Below the pieces are notes generated by a model. That model ran no database searches and was not told the DNA's origin. It was given only the letters and a program-made list of their open reading frames with translations. A stretch of 64,000 bases of DNA from Siphonodentalium dalli (taxonomy: Eukaryota; Mollusca; Scaphopoda; Gadilida; Siphonodentaliidae): positions 49,669,797-49,733,796 of the forward strand of contig CP136061.1 in the NCBI GenBank assembly GCA_032622095.1. The letters are read 5' to 3'. Within the stretch, counting starts at the first letter, position 1, and the number at the start of each line of letters is the position of its first letter. Shown here one piece after another: positions 1-11,429 of this stretch. The position numbers and the translations under genes are program-made.

Positions 1-280
1 ACTTAGTATATCCGTGACACTTCAAACCCGTATGCACCGTGCAGTGACTACACCCCCTTCCATCACATTCAACAATATACTGTTTTAGCGTTCTATTTGG
101 ATCTCATCTAACTGGCCTGGCGGGTTTCTTCAAAAATGAGGGTAACCTTGGTTTACATAAATCTCTATTTAAGAAACCCGCGGGACCGCATGCCACACTC
201 CCTCGGGTCCGTCAAATTAAGAAGAACATACACATACCGTATGTCTGCTATATAATAAGTATCACATTTAATCGTTGACA

Positions 281-441
281 TAACCGGAGTTGACACAATA
301 CATATTATGATGGGGTCAGCAGGAAGACGGCCACGGACGAGGTTATGCCAACACCAGACTGAGTGCACCCCATTTGGGAGTCAGCATGATGTGGATCGTC
401 ATATACCGGTATCCATATCTTGCTGACCCTCAACTGGGCAA
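281..441. repeat. dispersed repeat, copy 1 of 2
   Basis: A ~160-bp block starting at TAACCGGAGTTGACA and ending at CTCAACTGGGCAA is repeated at 2940-3098 in the same orientation with only scattered substitutions and one small indel. GGGTCAGCAGG near its start and CTTGCTGACCCTC near its end are inverted relative to each other, so the block may fold back. No coding potential was seen. Confidence 0.8.
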
Positions 442-479
442 GTAACTGATCTTATGCACTTGATGATTCAATCCTATTC

Positions 480-1295
480 ATGATTATTTTTCTATATCCT
501 GTATTCTTGTATTTTGAAGACCTCTGTCTGTATGTATGTCATTTATACAAATCTACGATTCTCGACCGATCGGGACGAAACTTGGTACATGTGTGTATTT
601 TGACCAGCTGGTCGTCGTTGTCGTATTGGCGAGCCCGTGCGGCACCCGCTTCGCGCATGCGCAGACGAGATCTCGGAAACGGGTGGAGCTATCGACTTGA
701 AATTTGCTATGTGAATGTATCTTGCCCCGGATACGAATTTTATCGGGTCGCCGAGCCTGTGCAGACCAGATCTCGGAAACGGGTGGAGCTATCGACTTGA
801 AATTTGGTTACCAGATCTCGTAAACGGGTGGAGCTATCGACTTGAAATTTGGTTTTTGAATAGCCTGGGCAACGTCGGGCTCATCGGCTAGTCTCATATA
901 TATTTTGAAGACCTCTGTTTGTTTGTCTGTCTGTCTGTCTGTATGTTTGTCTGTATGTTTGTCATTAATACAAATCTACGATTCTCGACCGATCGGGACG
1001 AATCTTGGTACGTGTGTGTAGTTTGACCAGGCGGTGGACGTTGTCGTATTGGCGAGCCCGTGCAGCGCATGCGCAGACGAGATCTCGGAAACGGATGGAG
1101 CTATCGACTTGAAATTTGCTATGTGAATGTATCTTGCCCCGGATACGAATTTTATCGGGTCGCCGATATCGTGCGACGCCAGCTTCGCGCATGCGCAGAC
1201 GAGATCTCGGAAACGGGTGGAGCTATCGACTTGAAATTTGGTTTTTGAATAGCCCGGATGAATAGCCAGGATAACGTCGGGCTCATCGGCTAGTC
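480..1295 (+). repeat. family A dispersed repeat, two head-to-tail units
   Basis: Two units (about 480-893 and 893-1295) each begin near ATATATTTTGAAGACCTCTG, pass a CTGT-rich stretch, carry CGACCGATCGGGACGAA and several copies of AGATCTCGGAAACGGGTGG, and end with CAACGTCGGGCTCATCGGCT followed by AGTCT. Related units lie at 1295-1918, 24243-25140 and, inverted, 27850-29790. The layout (TA-rich edge, GC-rich conserved tail, no ORF) suggests a non-autonomous mobile element. I cannot assign it to a named family. Confidence 0.75.
919..960. repeat. CTGT/TGTT microsatellite
   Basis: A run of CTGT and TGTT tetranucleotides sits at the head of the second family A unit. Shorter CTGT runs occur at the same place in other units (1318-1332, 24650-24668), so it belongs to the repeat head. 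Confidence 0.85.
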
Positions 1296-1918
1296 TATTA
1301 TATATTTTGGGAAATCTGCCTGTCTGTCTGTGTTCGCGATGGACTCGAAAACGACCAAACCGATTTCGATGAAACTTGGTATGTGGGGGTACTTTCGACC
1401 GGGGAGTTGCATGGGCCTATTAATTTGCCCGTGCGAAATGACCTTGACCTTGAAATCGGGTCATTTCAAGGTCAATCGCCCGAGTTTCACGGGATTTCGA
1501 TGAAAATTAGTGTCTGTGGATACTTTAGTATGGGGAGTGTCGTAAGCCTATTCGTTTGCCCGTGCGACATGACCTTGACCTTGAAATCGGGTCAATTCAA
1601 GGTCAAATCGCGAATATTGATGGGATTTCGACGAAATTTTATACATAGGGTTACTTTTGTCCACTGTGTTTTGGACGGGTCAAATTGTGACCCTGAGCTT
1701 CAAAATTATCAATTCAATGTCAAATCGGGTAAAACCGGATGGATTTCGACGGGTACGTTTGTGGGGTACTTTTGTCCGGCCAGTGTTTTGGACGGGTCAA
1801 ATCGTGACCCCACCTGACCTTGACCTTCAAAATGGACAATTCAAGGTCAAATCGCGCAATTCGCCAAAAAGCAGAGGGGAAACAGCCCGGACGAAGTCGG
1901 GTCCACCTGCTAGTGTTA
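1295..1918 (+). repeat. family A repeat, subtype rich in TGACCTTGA
   Basis: This third head-to-tail unit starts ATTATATATTTTGGGAAATC and ends CCCGGACGAAGTCGGGTCCA then CCTGCTAGTG. The interior holds three to four diverged ~130-bp sub-repeats. Each has an inverted pair of TGACCTTGA and TCAAGGTCA around a short spacer (1439-1475, 1569-1606, 1815-1848). The same subtype is at 24640-25140 and, inverted, at 27850-28010 and 28830-29370. Confidence 0.75.
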
Positions 1919-2939
1919 TATATAGCTACAATGGCACTGTTTATTGTTACATCCAATGCTTTTTTCGCATTTAATTAGATCTTTCAGCGTTTTCCCAAAT
2001 AAAATTAATGTACAAAAGCATGACAAATTCTGAATATTACGGTTCGGTTATACTTAATTTTGGGAACCCAGGCTCCGGGCACCCAAACTTATTATAGCGG
2101 GTCGGCATAAGGCCTAGAACCGTGTGTGATACCGGGGGGGGGGGTATATCATGAATCCGCTTAACAGAGTGTATACTCTTCAATCCATCACTGGAAATTT
2201 CCATCTTTCCTCCATCATTCCATGAACTTCTGTGAGAATTATATCTCATGTCCAAGCTGAGCTACATTAGGCCAAAAAAGAGATACTATGTTTCCGTACA
2301 TCGACCGAACCTAAAAATAACCTGCCGACCCTAAACTTTTTATTGATATTTTGAGAAAAAGTCAAAATTTAATGCTCATAAATATTGATGATCTTTAGTG
2401 TGCAAAACGCATGTTTTCTAACATATCCCTGTGAAAAGTGACCACGAAGTGACAGCTGTCTCAAAAGCCCCAGGTGTGTGTTGGGTTGTGGATTAATGGG
2501 CATACATTTTGCAATTTTAATTTCCTGAGAGTTGATCTCCTGCCTGCTTTATGTCTTGTTTTGGGACTTCTGGAACACTATCAACAGACATGGTGGGTGT
2601 GTATCTGTATATATACATGTATATAGGTTATCACCACATATGTTAGGGGTATAGCTACTGTTTTAACAAACCAGGCATGCTCGGTGGGCGTACTGGCTAC
2701 CCCCAGAAAAGGGGATGTAGTTGTCACAATACAAGTACGGTATAATGGCGGTATTATTGGTAAAATTCTTATAAAAAGTTAGTGACATGAATTTTGTACC
2801 AAGTTTATAGCAAAATTTATAAAAAAATGTGGTATGTGAATAATAAAAAACTTACTTAAGCATGAAGTAAGTTTAATCTTAATGTATATTTCCACTGTTA
2901 ATCAAGTAATACTTTCCCCACAGCATGGGTTAGCATTTT
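1919..2939. other. intergenic, no gene seen
   Basis: AT-rich sequence with a G-run near 2135-2145 and no supported ORF. Open frames here are short and show no family resemblance. Confidence 0.5.
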
Positions 2940-3098
2940 ATGTAACCGGAGTTGACAAAATACATATTATGATGGGGTCAGCAGGAAGACAGCCACGTAC
3001 GAGGTTATGCCTACACCAGGCTGAGTGCACCCCATTTGGGAGTCAGCATGATGTGGATCGTCATATATCCATATCTTGCTGACCCTCAACTGGGCAAC
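2940..3098. repeat. dispersed repeat, copy 2 of 2
   Basis: Second copy of the block at 281-441, same orientation. It lacks the short CCGGTATC insertion present in copy 1. The ends coincide closely (TAACCGGAGTTGACA to CTCAACTGGGCAA). Confidence 0.8.
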
Positions 3099-3250
3099 AT
3101 CAGTCGATGTATTTCTGCAGTTGGATATAAAATATCGAAATAAAATAAAAATTCCTTACCGACCTACCTACCCTAATTTTTTTGCTGGCCTTAACACTTT
3201 TATTAATCTATATCATCTCTTTTGGCCCGTTATTTGCAGGTACAGTGCAG

Positions 3251-3822
3251 GAACATGTTTGGAACTACATTGGAACTACAGAGAATAATTCATAATATGA
3301 TCCCGATCTGAGCTACAGGTAGTGTAGTTCGATGTTCGTACTAAGAATTCAGCATCATACCCACAGGTTGCATCTATGTACATGTACCTGTGTATGTACA
3401 GCAGGAAATTCTCTAACGTGGTGACCAGGATGAAATTCATACAATGTTCCGCTTCCAGTAAGAAACCGCATCTTTTATTGATCGGAGAGTCGCGCAGCAT
3501 ATCCCATGTTTACGCCTGGAGCCATCAAAATAACGGAAACATGTTTGGAACTACAGAGAAGAAATTCAGCGCAAACGCCTAATATGATCCTGAGCTTGAG
3601 TTTGATGTTCGTACTAAGAATAAAATGTTCAGCATCGTACCCACAGGTTGCATCTACTAGTATGTACATGTGTATATACTGAAGGAAATTTTCTAATGTG
3701 CTGACCAGGATGAAAATCATACAATGTTCTGCTTCCAGTAAGAAACCGCATCTTTGATTGGTCAGACAGTCGTGCAACATATCCCATGTTTACGTCTGGA
3801 GCCATTAGCATAACGGAAACCA
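3251..3822. repeat. tandem duplication, two ~280-bp copies
   Basis: Starting at GGAACATGTTTGGAACTAC (3251) and again at GGAAACATGTTTGGAACTAC (3536), the sequence repeats in order: GATGTTCGTACTAAGAAT, CCCACAGGTTGCATCTA, GACCAGGATGAAA, ACAATGTTC.GCTTCCAGTA, CATATCCCATGTTTACG. Spacing drifts from 285 to 273 bp through small indels. Open frames across it are incidental. Confidence 0.85.
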
Positions 3823-3975
3823 AGACCGCTTCATCGTCTCTCGATGGCCGTTTCATGTCATATGTTGGAGAGAGGTTTAGGAGATTTTGACATTTTCTGC
3901 TGATCATTATGCGGAATAAGTGCCAAATTAATGTGAATGACCAGGACTGTTGGCAGAACAAATACATGTACGCCA

Positions 3976-4110
3976 TTGTGGTGGATTGATGGTAACATGT
4001 CATGACATTGACCACTTTTAGCTTGTGTTCAACCTTGTCGCTTTGTGAATCGGTTGAACATAAACCTGAAGTTGTCAATGTCATGCCATGTTACCATCAA
4101 TACACCACAA
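3976..4110. repeat. foldback (MITE-like) element with 37-nt arms
   Basis: The left arm 3976-4012 (TTGTGGTGGATTGATGG...) is the near-perfect reverse complement of 4074-4110. Inside, TGTTCAACC (about 4026) pairs with GGTTGAACA (about 4052), so most of the 135 bp can form one long hairpin. No ORF. A hairpin of this size is typical of MITE or foldback remnants. Confidence 0.85.
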
Positions 4111-6590
4111 CTAAACTTATATTAATACAGGAAAGTTTTCAAAATAACATGTAATCACATATTGAATGCATACAATGTGTTCAATTTATCTCAGATTTAG
4201 AAACCTGAACAATACGTTGAAAATGTTTGGATCTTTAATCTACAGTTAAAGGTGACATATGCAACCGGTTTGGCTAAATAATGAATTTAATTGGTTGCCA
4301 CTTCGGTCAGATGCGATATTTTAGAAATGCTCCTATCTAGTGATGTTTGGCGTAACATTTCAATGTTTTGAGATATGTTTCGCATTTTGAGCGAAAACTT
4401 CATGACCTAGCTATCTCCCCATATTTTGTCACATCACCGATTGAGGATAAAGCCTTCGCTGTTGATTTCTACCAACACATAGCATATTTCTGCAAAATGA
4501 AAAGTCAAGTGATACATGTATTCATTCTTTTACAAAGTATATCTTATAATTTTAATTGAATACAGAGCCAATGATACGATTTGACCAGAAAAGGAAGAGT
4601 TTACAGACTGTCTCAAAATTGTTTTCAAAATCTGATATGATCAAATAGACAATTTTGGGGCTATCCCCTATGGGGCTATGGGCCTATTGTGCGACACGGA
4701 TATTCCGCATGTGAAATAGTATTCCTTGAACTCATAAAATATGGGTTGGATTCTCATCTAACTGAAAAGTGTGGTAGTTACACAAACACAACCTACACTT
4801 TTCCACTTTTTGGGATCAGATGTGGGGGCCCAGATCACTCTAAAACTGTTGCATGTTACCTTGAAGATTTTTTTTCTATTATTTCATCGAGATGTGTGAA
4901 GCGTGTGTATTACATAAATACAACAGTTCTAACTAAATTACACTCTTGAACAAGCTATATAAGCATTAAAGATTCATGAAGAAAATATCTGGTATTTCCA
5001 TTATCCCCAAGAATCTTTACATCAATGTCAGTCAATCACAACATTTAACAGTAAAGTGATGAAGCCAATCAGTATATTGACGATTTTCATCGGCTCCAGA
5101 GTTTCTCGACACATAGCTAAAATAGCATAATAAGTTTCCTGTCATATCTGGTCACAATGCTTATTTCAGTGTTCACAAATTTGTGATTACAACTAATTTA
5201 ACACTAATGTGTGTCCATTTGAAGAGTCCAGAAATTATCAATAATAGCCATCAAGGAGAATAGAATTAAGTATTTCCAAGAATTTCAACAGTTAGCACCC
5301 GTTTTTCTTATTCGCCAAAATTCAAGTAACAGGAGATAACATTCTGTCAATCGTAAAACTGCGCTTTGATGTTATACAACAGGAATTGCATGCATAAACT
5401 ATTTATAGTGGCGGTTATGTGACTTATAGTTACATGTGTATATTCATTAGGACTGTTATGTGTAGCTTATTCCAGCCTGAGAGCCTAATTTTAATGAGAA
5501 CTGATTATACACATGTGTATCCAGGTGATATACACATGTAAAACTTGATCGTTCTTTTGTATTGACAAGACGCAACAGGTGTATCCTCATGTCATGGCTG
5601 ATTGTCATCTGTGTCAGTTGATAGCACATACATGTCATGAACATCTGATTAGAATCAGGGACATTTTCATTGACTTTATAAGCTCTTTGTAACTATACCA
5701 GAAATAAAAAATTCTGAATGCAAAACATTATGGGCGCAGTGCATGTTCAGCTGAAGTTAGATTGAGATAAAAATAATATTATTCATCCTGACCTGAGGTG
5801 TGGGGATGGAAAGATCTCACCCCGAGAGGCAAGATATTTCGGCCGATTGTCCGGACCCAATAGCTGGTCCCGAAGATGAGATTTTTCTATGCCCACATCC
5901 CAGGTCATGGATTATTTTTCTCCCAAACCCAAGAGCCACATACTCAATGTTTTGTCTTATACCCAATTTTGGCACATTTCAGTAGTTTCATAACGGTACA
6001 TCAGGGGAGAAATCTGATGTCACATTTATGATTTTATTTGATGATTTTGGTATATACTGGAAAAGCAAAGCACGATACCCACACAAGCTTGGTTAATTGG
6101 TTTGAGTGAAATATACATGGCTAGTGAAAACGACATGGCTATGTCATCATTGTCCCTAGCATGAATTAAAACACATCTAGTCATATATTTAGACTGCCAG
6201 TCATTGTTAAATTTTCGGAATGACGTGTGGTACCATGTCATTGACCAATATGGTACTAAAGGTGTCCTCTACCTGGACCAATTACCTTGTTTGCAGCTGT
6301 TGTCCACAATTCTGGGATCTCCAAGAGATCTCGCTCTACTATCAGATGTCAGATCACTGACAACAATTGAGTCGCTTGCTGGTTAGGTCGGCCCCATTTA
6401 TGTGGAAACAGTTTTCTTTTGATAATGGTGATTGGTGATGATGTTCAATTGCCCTTATACATTTACTTGTTGGCGAATCTGTACCCTGCGTAATTCATCC
6501 CAAGAGAATAGCGACACAAGGGGAGAGAGGTACGACTGTTGTCACTCCCGGGCAGCGCATCGGTGAGTTGGTTGAATGGTTAAATATAGA
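4111..6590. other. intergenic tract, nothing recognised
   Basis: About 2.5 kb of AT-rich sequence. Open frames are below 90 codons and resemble no protein family. No long inverted or tandem repeats were noticed. Confidence 0.5.
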
Positions 6591-6744
6591 ATATCCATAC
6601 AGTTTTATGAGATACAAGGTTTGTTTTCGCGAGTATGATTCAGCAAATGCCAAATGGGGAACCAAGCTTTAGCAAGGTCCCCATTTGGTGAATTATATAT
6701 ACGAGTGAAAATAAGCCTTGTATCTCGTTAAACTATATGGGTAT
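6591..6744. repeat. foldback (MITE-like) element with nested hairpin
   Basis: The arm 6591-6636 (ATATCCATACAGTTTTATG...) is complementary, with mismatches, to 6700-6744 (...CTCGTTAAACTATATGGGTAT). A second inner stem pairs CAAATGGGGAACC (about 6652) with GGTCCCCATTTGG (about 6676). Almost the whole 154 bp is palindromic. No coding potential. Confidence 0.85.
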
Positions 6745-7439
6745 TATTTTTATCCATTGCCAAATTTTAAATATAATGAAATTATGTCAGCCTCTGTGCA
6801 ATTGTTGGCAAAAAAGTATGTTTTCCTTGTAAACATTAAGGCGATTTGGTAAATAATATTTTTTTCACTGCATATAACAACTAGAGTGGTGTGTTTGACC
6901 TCAAGTGGACTACACAAAATTATAAAATTATCTTTTGGCTAATGGCTATGCGAGGTGCGAGGGCTGTTGTGACTCGACTCAACTGAAATGGTATGAAATA
7001 GACTATAATACTATTTCGGATGCCACGCACCTGGTGTTTCGATGCTCTTAATGAATGATACGGGAGAGTGGCGACAAGGGATACTAATCCATGCCCGCAA
7101 TGTTCTCTGGGTTGAAGACTGATATCATGTCCGAATGGTGCTTACGTCTTTTTTATTGTCGGTTAAAGTTATAAAACAATATTTTGAACATGTACATGTA
7201 TGTTCTTTGGAATTGTTTATAGAGTCTTGTGTAGTCCACAACCCCATATAAACGACACAACCATTAGTTCATGCACTCCCATTAGTATTGCAAAGCCAAC
7301 AGAGTGAACTTTTCTGTTTATATATAAATATCTTTGAACAAATAAATATCTCTAAAATAGATCAAAATGTCCCAATACGACATTTTTTGGAATAGAATAA
7401 AGACCCAGTATCTGGGATAAACAGCAGCTGCAATATAAC

Positions 7440-8070
7440 TCCGGATAAAGTTACATCTATTAAGTGGATAATAAATGCTCTTTATTGCTGATTAGTAGTG
7501 CATCTTTAAATATTTGATGCCCACAGCATCAATCACATGATATTAACCATGCATTATTTTACTTTTGTGCAATTTTCCCCACTTCTTCTGAACTGATAAA
7601 AAACGCTCTTTATTTGTCACATTATTTTTTTTGCCCACCCCCCCCCCCACTTCATTTGAGGGGCAAAGGCGCTTATACCCGCAATTTTCCTACATATTTT
7701 CTAATGTGATAAGGAACGCTCTTTATTGCGTCCTTAAGACGTCAACAGCATCGATGAAATGGCACTGCCACAGTGTGATATAGTTATCAATAATTTGATG
7801 CCCACATCACCTATCCCATGACATTAACCATGCATTATTTTACAGTTGTGCAATTTTCCACACATATCTTTTGAACTGATAATAAGCGCTCTTTATTGGT
7901 TATATAATTTTTGGAAATCCCCCACCCCTTAGTCATCTGGGGGTCAAAGGCATTGTTACCCGCAATTTTTCTACATATTTTCTAATGTGATAAGGAACAC
8001 TCTTTATTGCTCATTTTGCCTCTTTAAGAGTGATTTCAACAGAATCTACGAAATGACACTCCATTTCAGT
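7440..8070. repeat. tandem duplication with CGCTCTTTATT motifs
   Basis: Two diverged copies with a period near 281 bp. Shared landmarks are ATTTGATGCCCACA, ATTAACCATGCATTATTTT, TGTGCAATTTTCC, GAACTGATAA, CCCGCAATTTTTCTACAT and TTCTAATGTGATAAGGAAC. Each carries two copies of AACGCTCTTTATT or a near variant (7603, 7717; 7886, 7998). That motif recurs elsewhere in the window. Confidence 0.8.
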
Positions 8071-8396
8071 TTATTGCTGTTTTTAAAATTTGACGACCCA
8101 GATTGCAACCCTTTTGGGTACATTATCAATTATTTAGATAAAATAAGTTTCAGTGTCTGATGTCTGATAAGATTCCCTTGGTCAAATTTTCACGAAATTT
8201 ACATTTTTGTTTGTTTGTGTAGGCTAATGTACTTATTCCTGGTAAGAGGCCTTGTGTTGCAATGTATTTTAAGCTAAAAGCACAAATGCTCTGAACTATA
8301 TATATTTGTTTATTTTGAATAAATATTGAAATTATTTTCTCCATTGTCATATTTTGTGGTCCACATGTCATTAATATCTTTAGAGGCAATATTATC

Positions 8397-8823
8397 CACT
8401 AAAAGTTGATTATATAGCTACTTTGAGTGATCAGATTGGACCCCTTTGAATACCTATTAAAATAGCTAGAACAACCACTCGAGGTAGAATAATTTCCCAC
8501 CAATAGTAGTTATCAGATTAACTACCCGCAGGTAGCAAAAACAACCACTCGCAGGTAGTAAATTTAAATACTGGGTAGTTCATATTCATCCCACTACCTA
8601 AAGTAGTTAAAATTTAGCCTACCTTTGGGTAGTTAAAATAGCCCCAAGAGGTAGTTATTTCAACCACTGAAGGTAGTTATTTTAACTACCAAAGGTATTT
8701 AATTTTTTAACTACCCGCCAGGTAGTAAAATTAACCTCCCAAGGTAGCGGGGTGAATACGAACTACCAAAAGTAGTAAAAATTAACTACTTTTGTGGTTA
8801 ATTTAGCAACTTTTTATTTAGTG
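8397..8823. mobile_element. CACTA/EnSpm-like non-autonomous element with GGTAGTT palindrome array
   Basis: Left end CACTAAAAGTTG (8397) and right end CAACTTTTTATTTAGTG (ending 8823) are inverted repeats with the CACTA...TAGTG termini of EnSpm/CACTA transposons. The interior is an array of about fifteen short inverted units made of AACTACC and GGTAGTT separated by 3-10 bp. That recalls the subterminal transposase-binding motifs of CACTA elements. No transposase ORF. A 3-bp target duplication was not found (ATC vs TGT), so the class call is inference. Confidence 0.55.
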
Positions 8824-9285
8824 TGTAGAATGTAATTTTCTTTGACATGATGACGAGCGAGCTGCCTTTGTCACAAGGTTTGATTACAATGTTTTTATTG
8901 CTGCGAAGAGTTTTTAGTGCAGTTCTTTCAACTTTAGTGAGGTTATCGTCGTTGTGAAATTTTGGTAAATTTGTAATGTCGGTTTTGACTAAGCCAGCGA
9001 CCTCGGGAATTGAGTTGTCAATCTGGCGATCAGTGGGGGTCCACATCGAAGGTTCTTGCTGGACCGCCGTTCATTTCCATGGCATACATAGAGTCTGGTA
9101 AAACCAATGTTCCATCCTCCGTCTCAACCACATGTGGGGTTTCTTTGAGATCGGGTGGGGTAGGAACAAAGGTTAGACCATACCTAAGTATTGATTTCTC
9201 ACCAGCGCTCAGGGAAAGGTCGGGTACAAGATTGACTATCTCGGTGCCGAGACCGACTCTTTCCGCATGGCTGATGCAATTCTGA
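8824..9285 (-). pseudogene. Penelope-like element reverse transcriptase, N-terminal fragment
   Basis: On the minus strand two frames give hallmark PLE sequences. First comes LSLSAGEKSILRYGLTFVPTP (about 9220-9160, split here for length: LSLSAGEKSILRYG then LTFVPTP), matching the conserved L...E..LL.KGL.FVPTP block. Then come LTKVERTALKTL and NIVIKPCDKGSSLVIM, matching the IVIKPADKGGAVVV block just upstream of the PLE RT core. A stop or frame shift near 9035-9050 separates them. The fragment stops before the catalytic YxDD, at the edge of the CACTA-like element, so it is inactive. It follows the SGNH ORF directly. Confidence 0.7.
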
Positions 9286-9289
9286 GGAA

Positions 9290-9925
9290 TTAGTTTAAAT
9301 GACCTTTAAAGATGTTAGTCCAGCCGTGGTAGATTTTCGCCGCCGTCTGTGATGTCCAGTGGATGTTGTCATTCTCCACGTGAAAGTCGCGGGGGGATAT
9401 TGCCTGTATGACCTTGAGGTTATGTGTCTGACGAGCTTGGCTGTTAATGGCACGCAGAACTTCCTGGTCCCTAGAATCTAAACTAAATGAGATATATATT
9501 TCCTGAAAATGAAGTGTTGCATTAGGAAAAACTTTTCGGAAATTACAAACCATGTTAGTTACCCTGCTTTTAGCTGTGGTGCCTGCTGTTTTGCCTTTGT
9601 CGTTGTCTGTCTTCCAGTCCACTCTGTTGTTGATGCCAATACTGATGATGACGTGTCGATGTGTCTTTTCTGGCTTCGACTTCAGTTTGTGGGCGATGTT
9701 GCAGAAATGACCTAAATTGCCACCTGGGTAAGAAGCAATACAAACATTTTTGGGAGGATCGACATCGATCCGGGACACATTAGAAGAGCCTAAAATAACA
9801 ACAGGGTTTTTGATCTGTTTAGGGAAGGACCAATCCTTCTTGGGGCCAGGTTGACGAAATTTATAAAAGTTGGATACCTTAGGTGATGTTGATAATACCT
9901 CGGCATACGATGGTGATGATGTTGA
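9290..9925 (-). CDS. SGNH/GDSL-type hydrolase ORF of a retroelement
   Basis: An open frame of about 210 codons carries the SGNH blocks in order: VVILGSSNVSRI (block I, nucleophile Ser in GSSN), SYPGGNLGHF (block II Gly), HVIISIGINNRVD (block III, GxNN in place of GxND) and NDNIHWTSQTAAK (block V, DxxH). Such domains occur as accessory ORFs of several retrotransposon groups. Its stop lies 30 bp upstream of the Penelope-like RT fragment, on the same strand, suggesting one element with SGNH then RT. Its 5' end is cut by the LINE at 9926, so the native start is lost; the visible ATG at 9940 lies in LINE-derived sequence. Probably not expressed as a host gene. Confidence 0.65.
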   Translation of the reverse strand, partial: STSSPSYAEVLSTSPKVSNFYKFRQPGPKKDWSFPKQIKNPVVILGSSNVSRIDVDPPKNVCIASYPGGNLGHFCNIAHKLKSKPEKTHRHVIISIGINNRVDWKTDNDKGKTAGTTAKSRVTNMVCNFRKVFPNATLHFQEIYISFSLDSRDQEVLRAINSQARQTHNLKVIQAISPRDFHVENDNIHWTSQTAAKIYHGWTNIFKGHLN

Positions 9926-10854
9926 AATCAAGTACATCATAATTCAACCAGCAGGTGGTAAACATAATTCTAATAATCACCATCTTATAATAAATGGGAA
10001 TCAAATAGAAGGATTCGGCAATAATTATCGAGAAACTACATTCAAATTCCTTGGTATTCACATTGATGAACATTTAACATTTAAACACCATGTATCTGTT
10101 ATCTCAACAAGAATTTCTCTAACATTATATGCCATTGGTCGAGTAAAAAATATCCTTTACAAAAAAGTATACACATGTTATATCATTCTCTTATTCAAAA
10201 TGCTAAACATATCAATAAACTGATCGTACTACAGAAAAAAGCTATCCGAACTACCCATGCACAATGTAAGATACAATAGCCACACAGACCCGCTTTTTAA
10301 ACTTAGTAAGATTCTAATAATTAAGGACATATACATAATTAAATGTTATCTATTCATGCATGATTGGTTAATAATATTTTACCCAGCTCACTTTTAGACA
10401 CTTACAACAAATATAATAATCCAACAATGATCACTAGACAAACTGGAAATATTCACGGAACTATGGCTAGAACCACATTCACTGAAAACCTACCACTACA
10501 TATCTTCCCAATACAATGGAAAGAAGTTGACATATGTTCAGAATCCCTTATGGCACGTATCAACTTTAAATGCCAGGTTACACGAGAATTAATCGAGTCT
10601 TACCTTGAAAAAGTTGAATGTAAAAACTTATATTGTCATGATTGCTATCCAGGCGTCATGTCATGAGGTAGTCATAGTCATAACATATCACTAACAAATC
10701 ATACGAAACTGATATTTGTTTAGATATTTAGATACTTGTTCTGTCTCATCATCATTTTCATTTTCATTCATGTATTATCATTATTTTTGTTTGTTACATT
10801 TTTACCATTGTTATGTTGATATATACATTACAAATAAAGAACTTGAACTTGAAC
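9926..10854 (+). mobile_element. 5'-truncated CR1/Jockey-like LINE, 3' part
   Basis: From about 9926 this matches, nearly base for base, the 3' third of the minus-strand LINE at 52472-55720. It includes the region coding [19 protein letters not shown] (RT thumb) and the later [17 protein letters not shown] segment. Deletions and frame breaks (about 10200) make it non-coding. After the last frame it runs through an AATAAA and a GAACTTGAACTTGAAC tail (10839-10854). It sits directly against the SGNH ORF and so truncates the Penelope-like element. Confidence 0.8.
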
Positions 10855-11160
10855 AATTTTTATAATTTTGTGTTATAATATTTTCTTACAATACATTCTA
10901 TAACAATTTTTATAATTTTTTCTTATGTTCTTTGACAATTTTATAATATTTAAAAAAAAATTCTTACATTCTACAGTGCATTCTATAACAATTTTTATCA
11001 TTTTTGTTATACTCTTTAGCAATTTTATAATTATTTATCATTTTTTCTTGCATTCTTTAAGAATTTTTATAATTGTTTATCATTATTTCTTACTTTCTTT
11101 AACAAATTTTTGTCATTTTTTCTAACATTCTTTAAAAATTATAAAAAAATAATATAAAAT
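10855..11160. repeat. AT-rich minisatellite downstream of the LINE tail
   Basis: About nine diverged ~32-bp units built from CATTCT.TAACAATTTTTAT and AATTTTTTCTTA. The same minisatellite, with fewer units, follows the LINE tail at 49268-49411 on the minus strand. It is therefore part of a unit that moves or is copied together with the LINE 3' end. Confidence 0.8.
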
Positions 11161-11297
11161 TTGTTAGTCCAATGCATTCTCTTATATATGCGAGGCGACC
11201 TATGGTCGACTCGCATATATAAGAGAATACATTGGCACAGGGTTTTCGCAAAATATCAAGAAGCTCCCGCCATGAAAGGGTTAAAACTAAACTCACC
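11161..11297 (+). repeat. 67-bp palindrome plus tail (module G, copy 1)
   Basis: 11169-11235 is a near-perfect palindrome: CCAATGCATTCTCTTATATA, then TGCGAG, a short centre GCGACCTATGGTCGA, and the complement. It is followed by GGCACAGGGTTTTCGC and CCATGAAAGGGTTAAAAC, ending AAACTCACC at 11297. The same module, inverted, spans 49137-49267, and a diverged copy lies at 48612-48727. It contains no ORF. Confidence 0.85.
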
Positions 11298-11429
11298 ATA
11301 TAATATGATATTAAATACTCATTGGATATTAATGTACATTATGTATGTATGTTGTGTATTTTCCACGTTAAATGGTGGCTTTACGCATTAAAGATGCCCA
11401 GTCCGACTTGATATCAAATAAATCATAAT

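Noticed and set aside
8440-8820. CRISPR or operator array of GGTAGTT palindromes
   Set aside because: Units vary in length and orientation and are bounded by inverted CACTA/TAGTG ends, so a mobile element explains them better.
10364-10666. Independent 100-codon gene
   Set aside because: It is the C-terminal coding region of the LINE, also present at 52531-52890.
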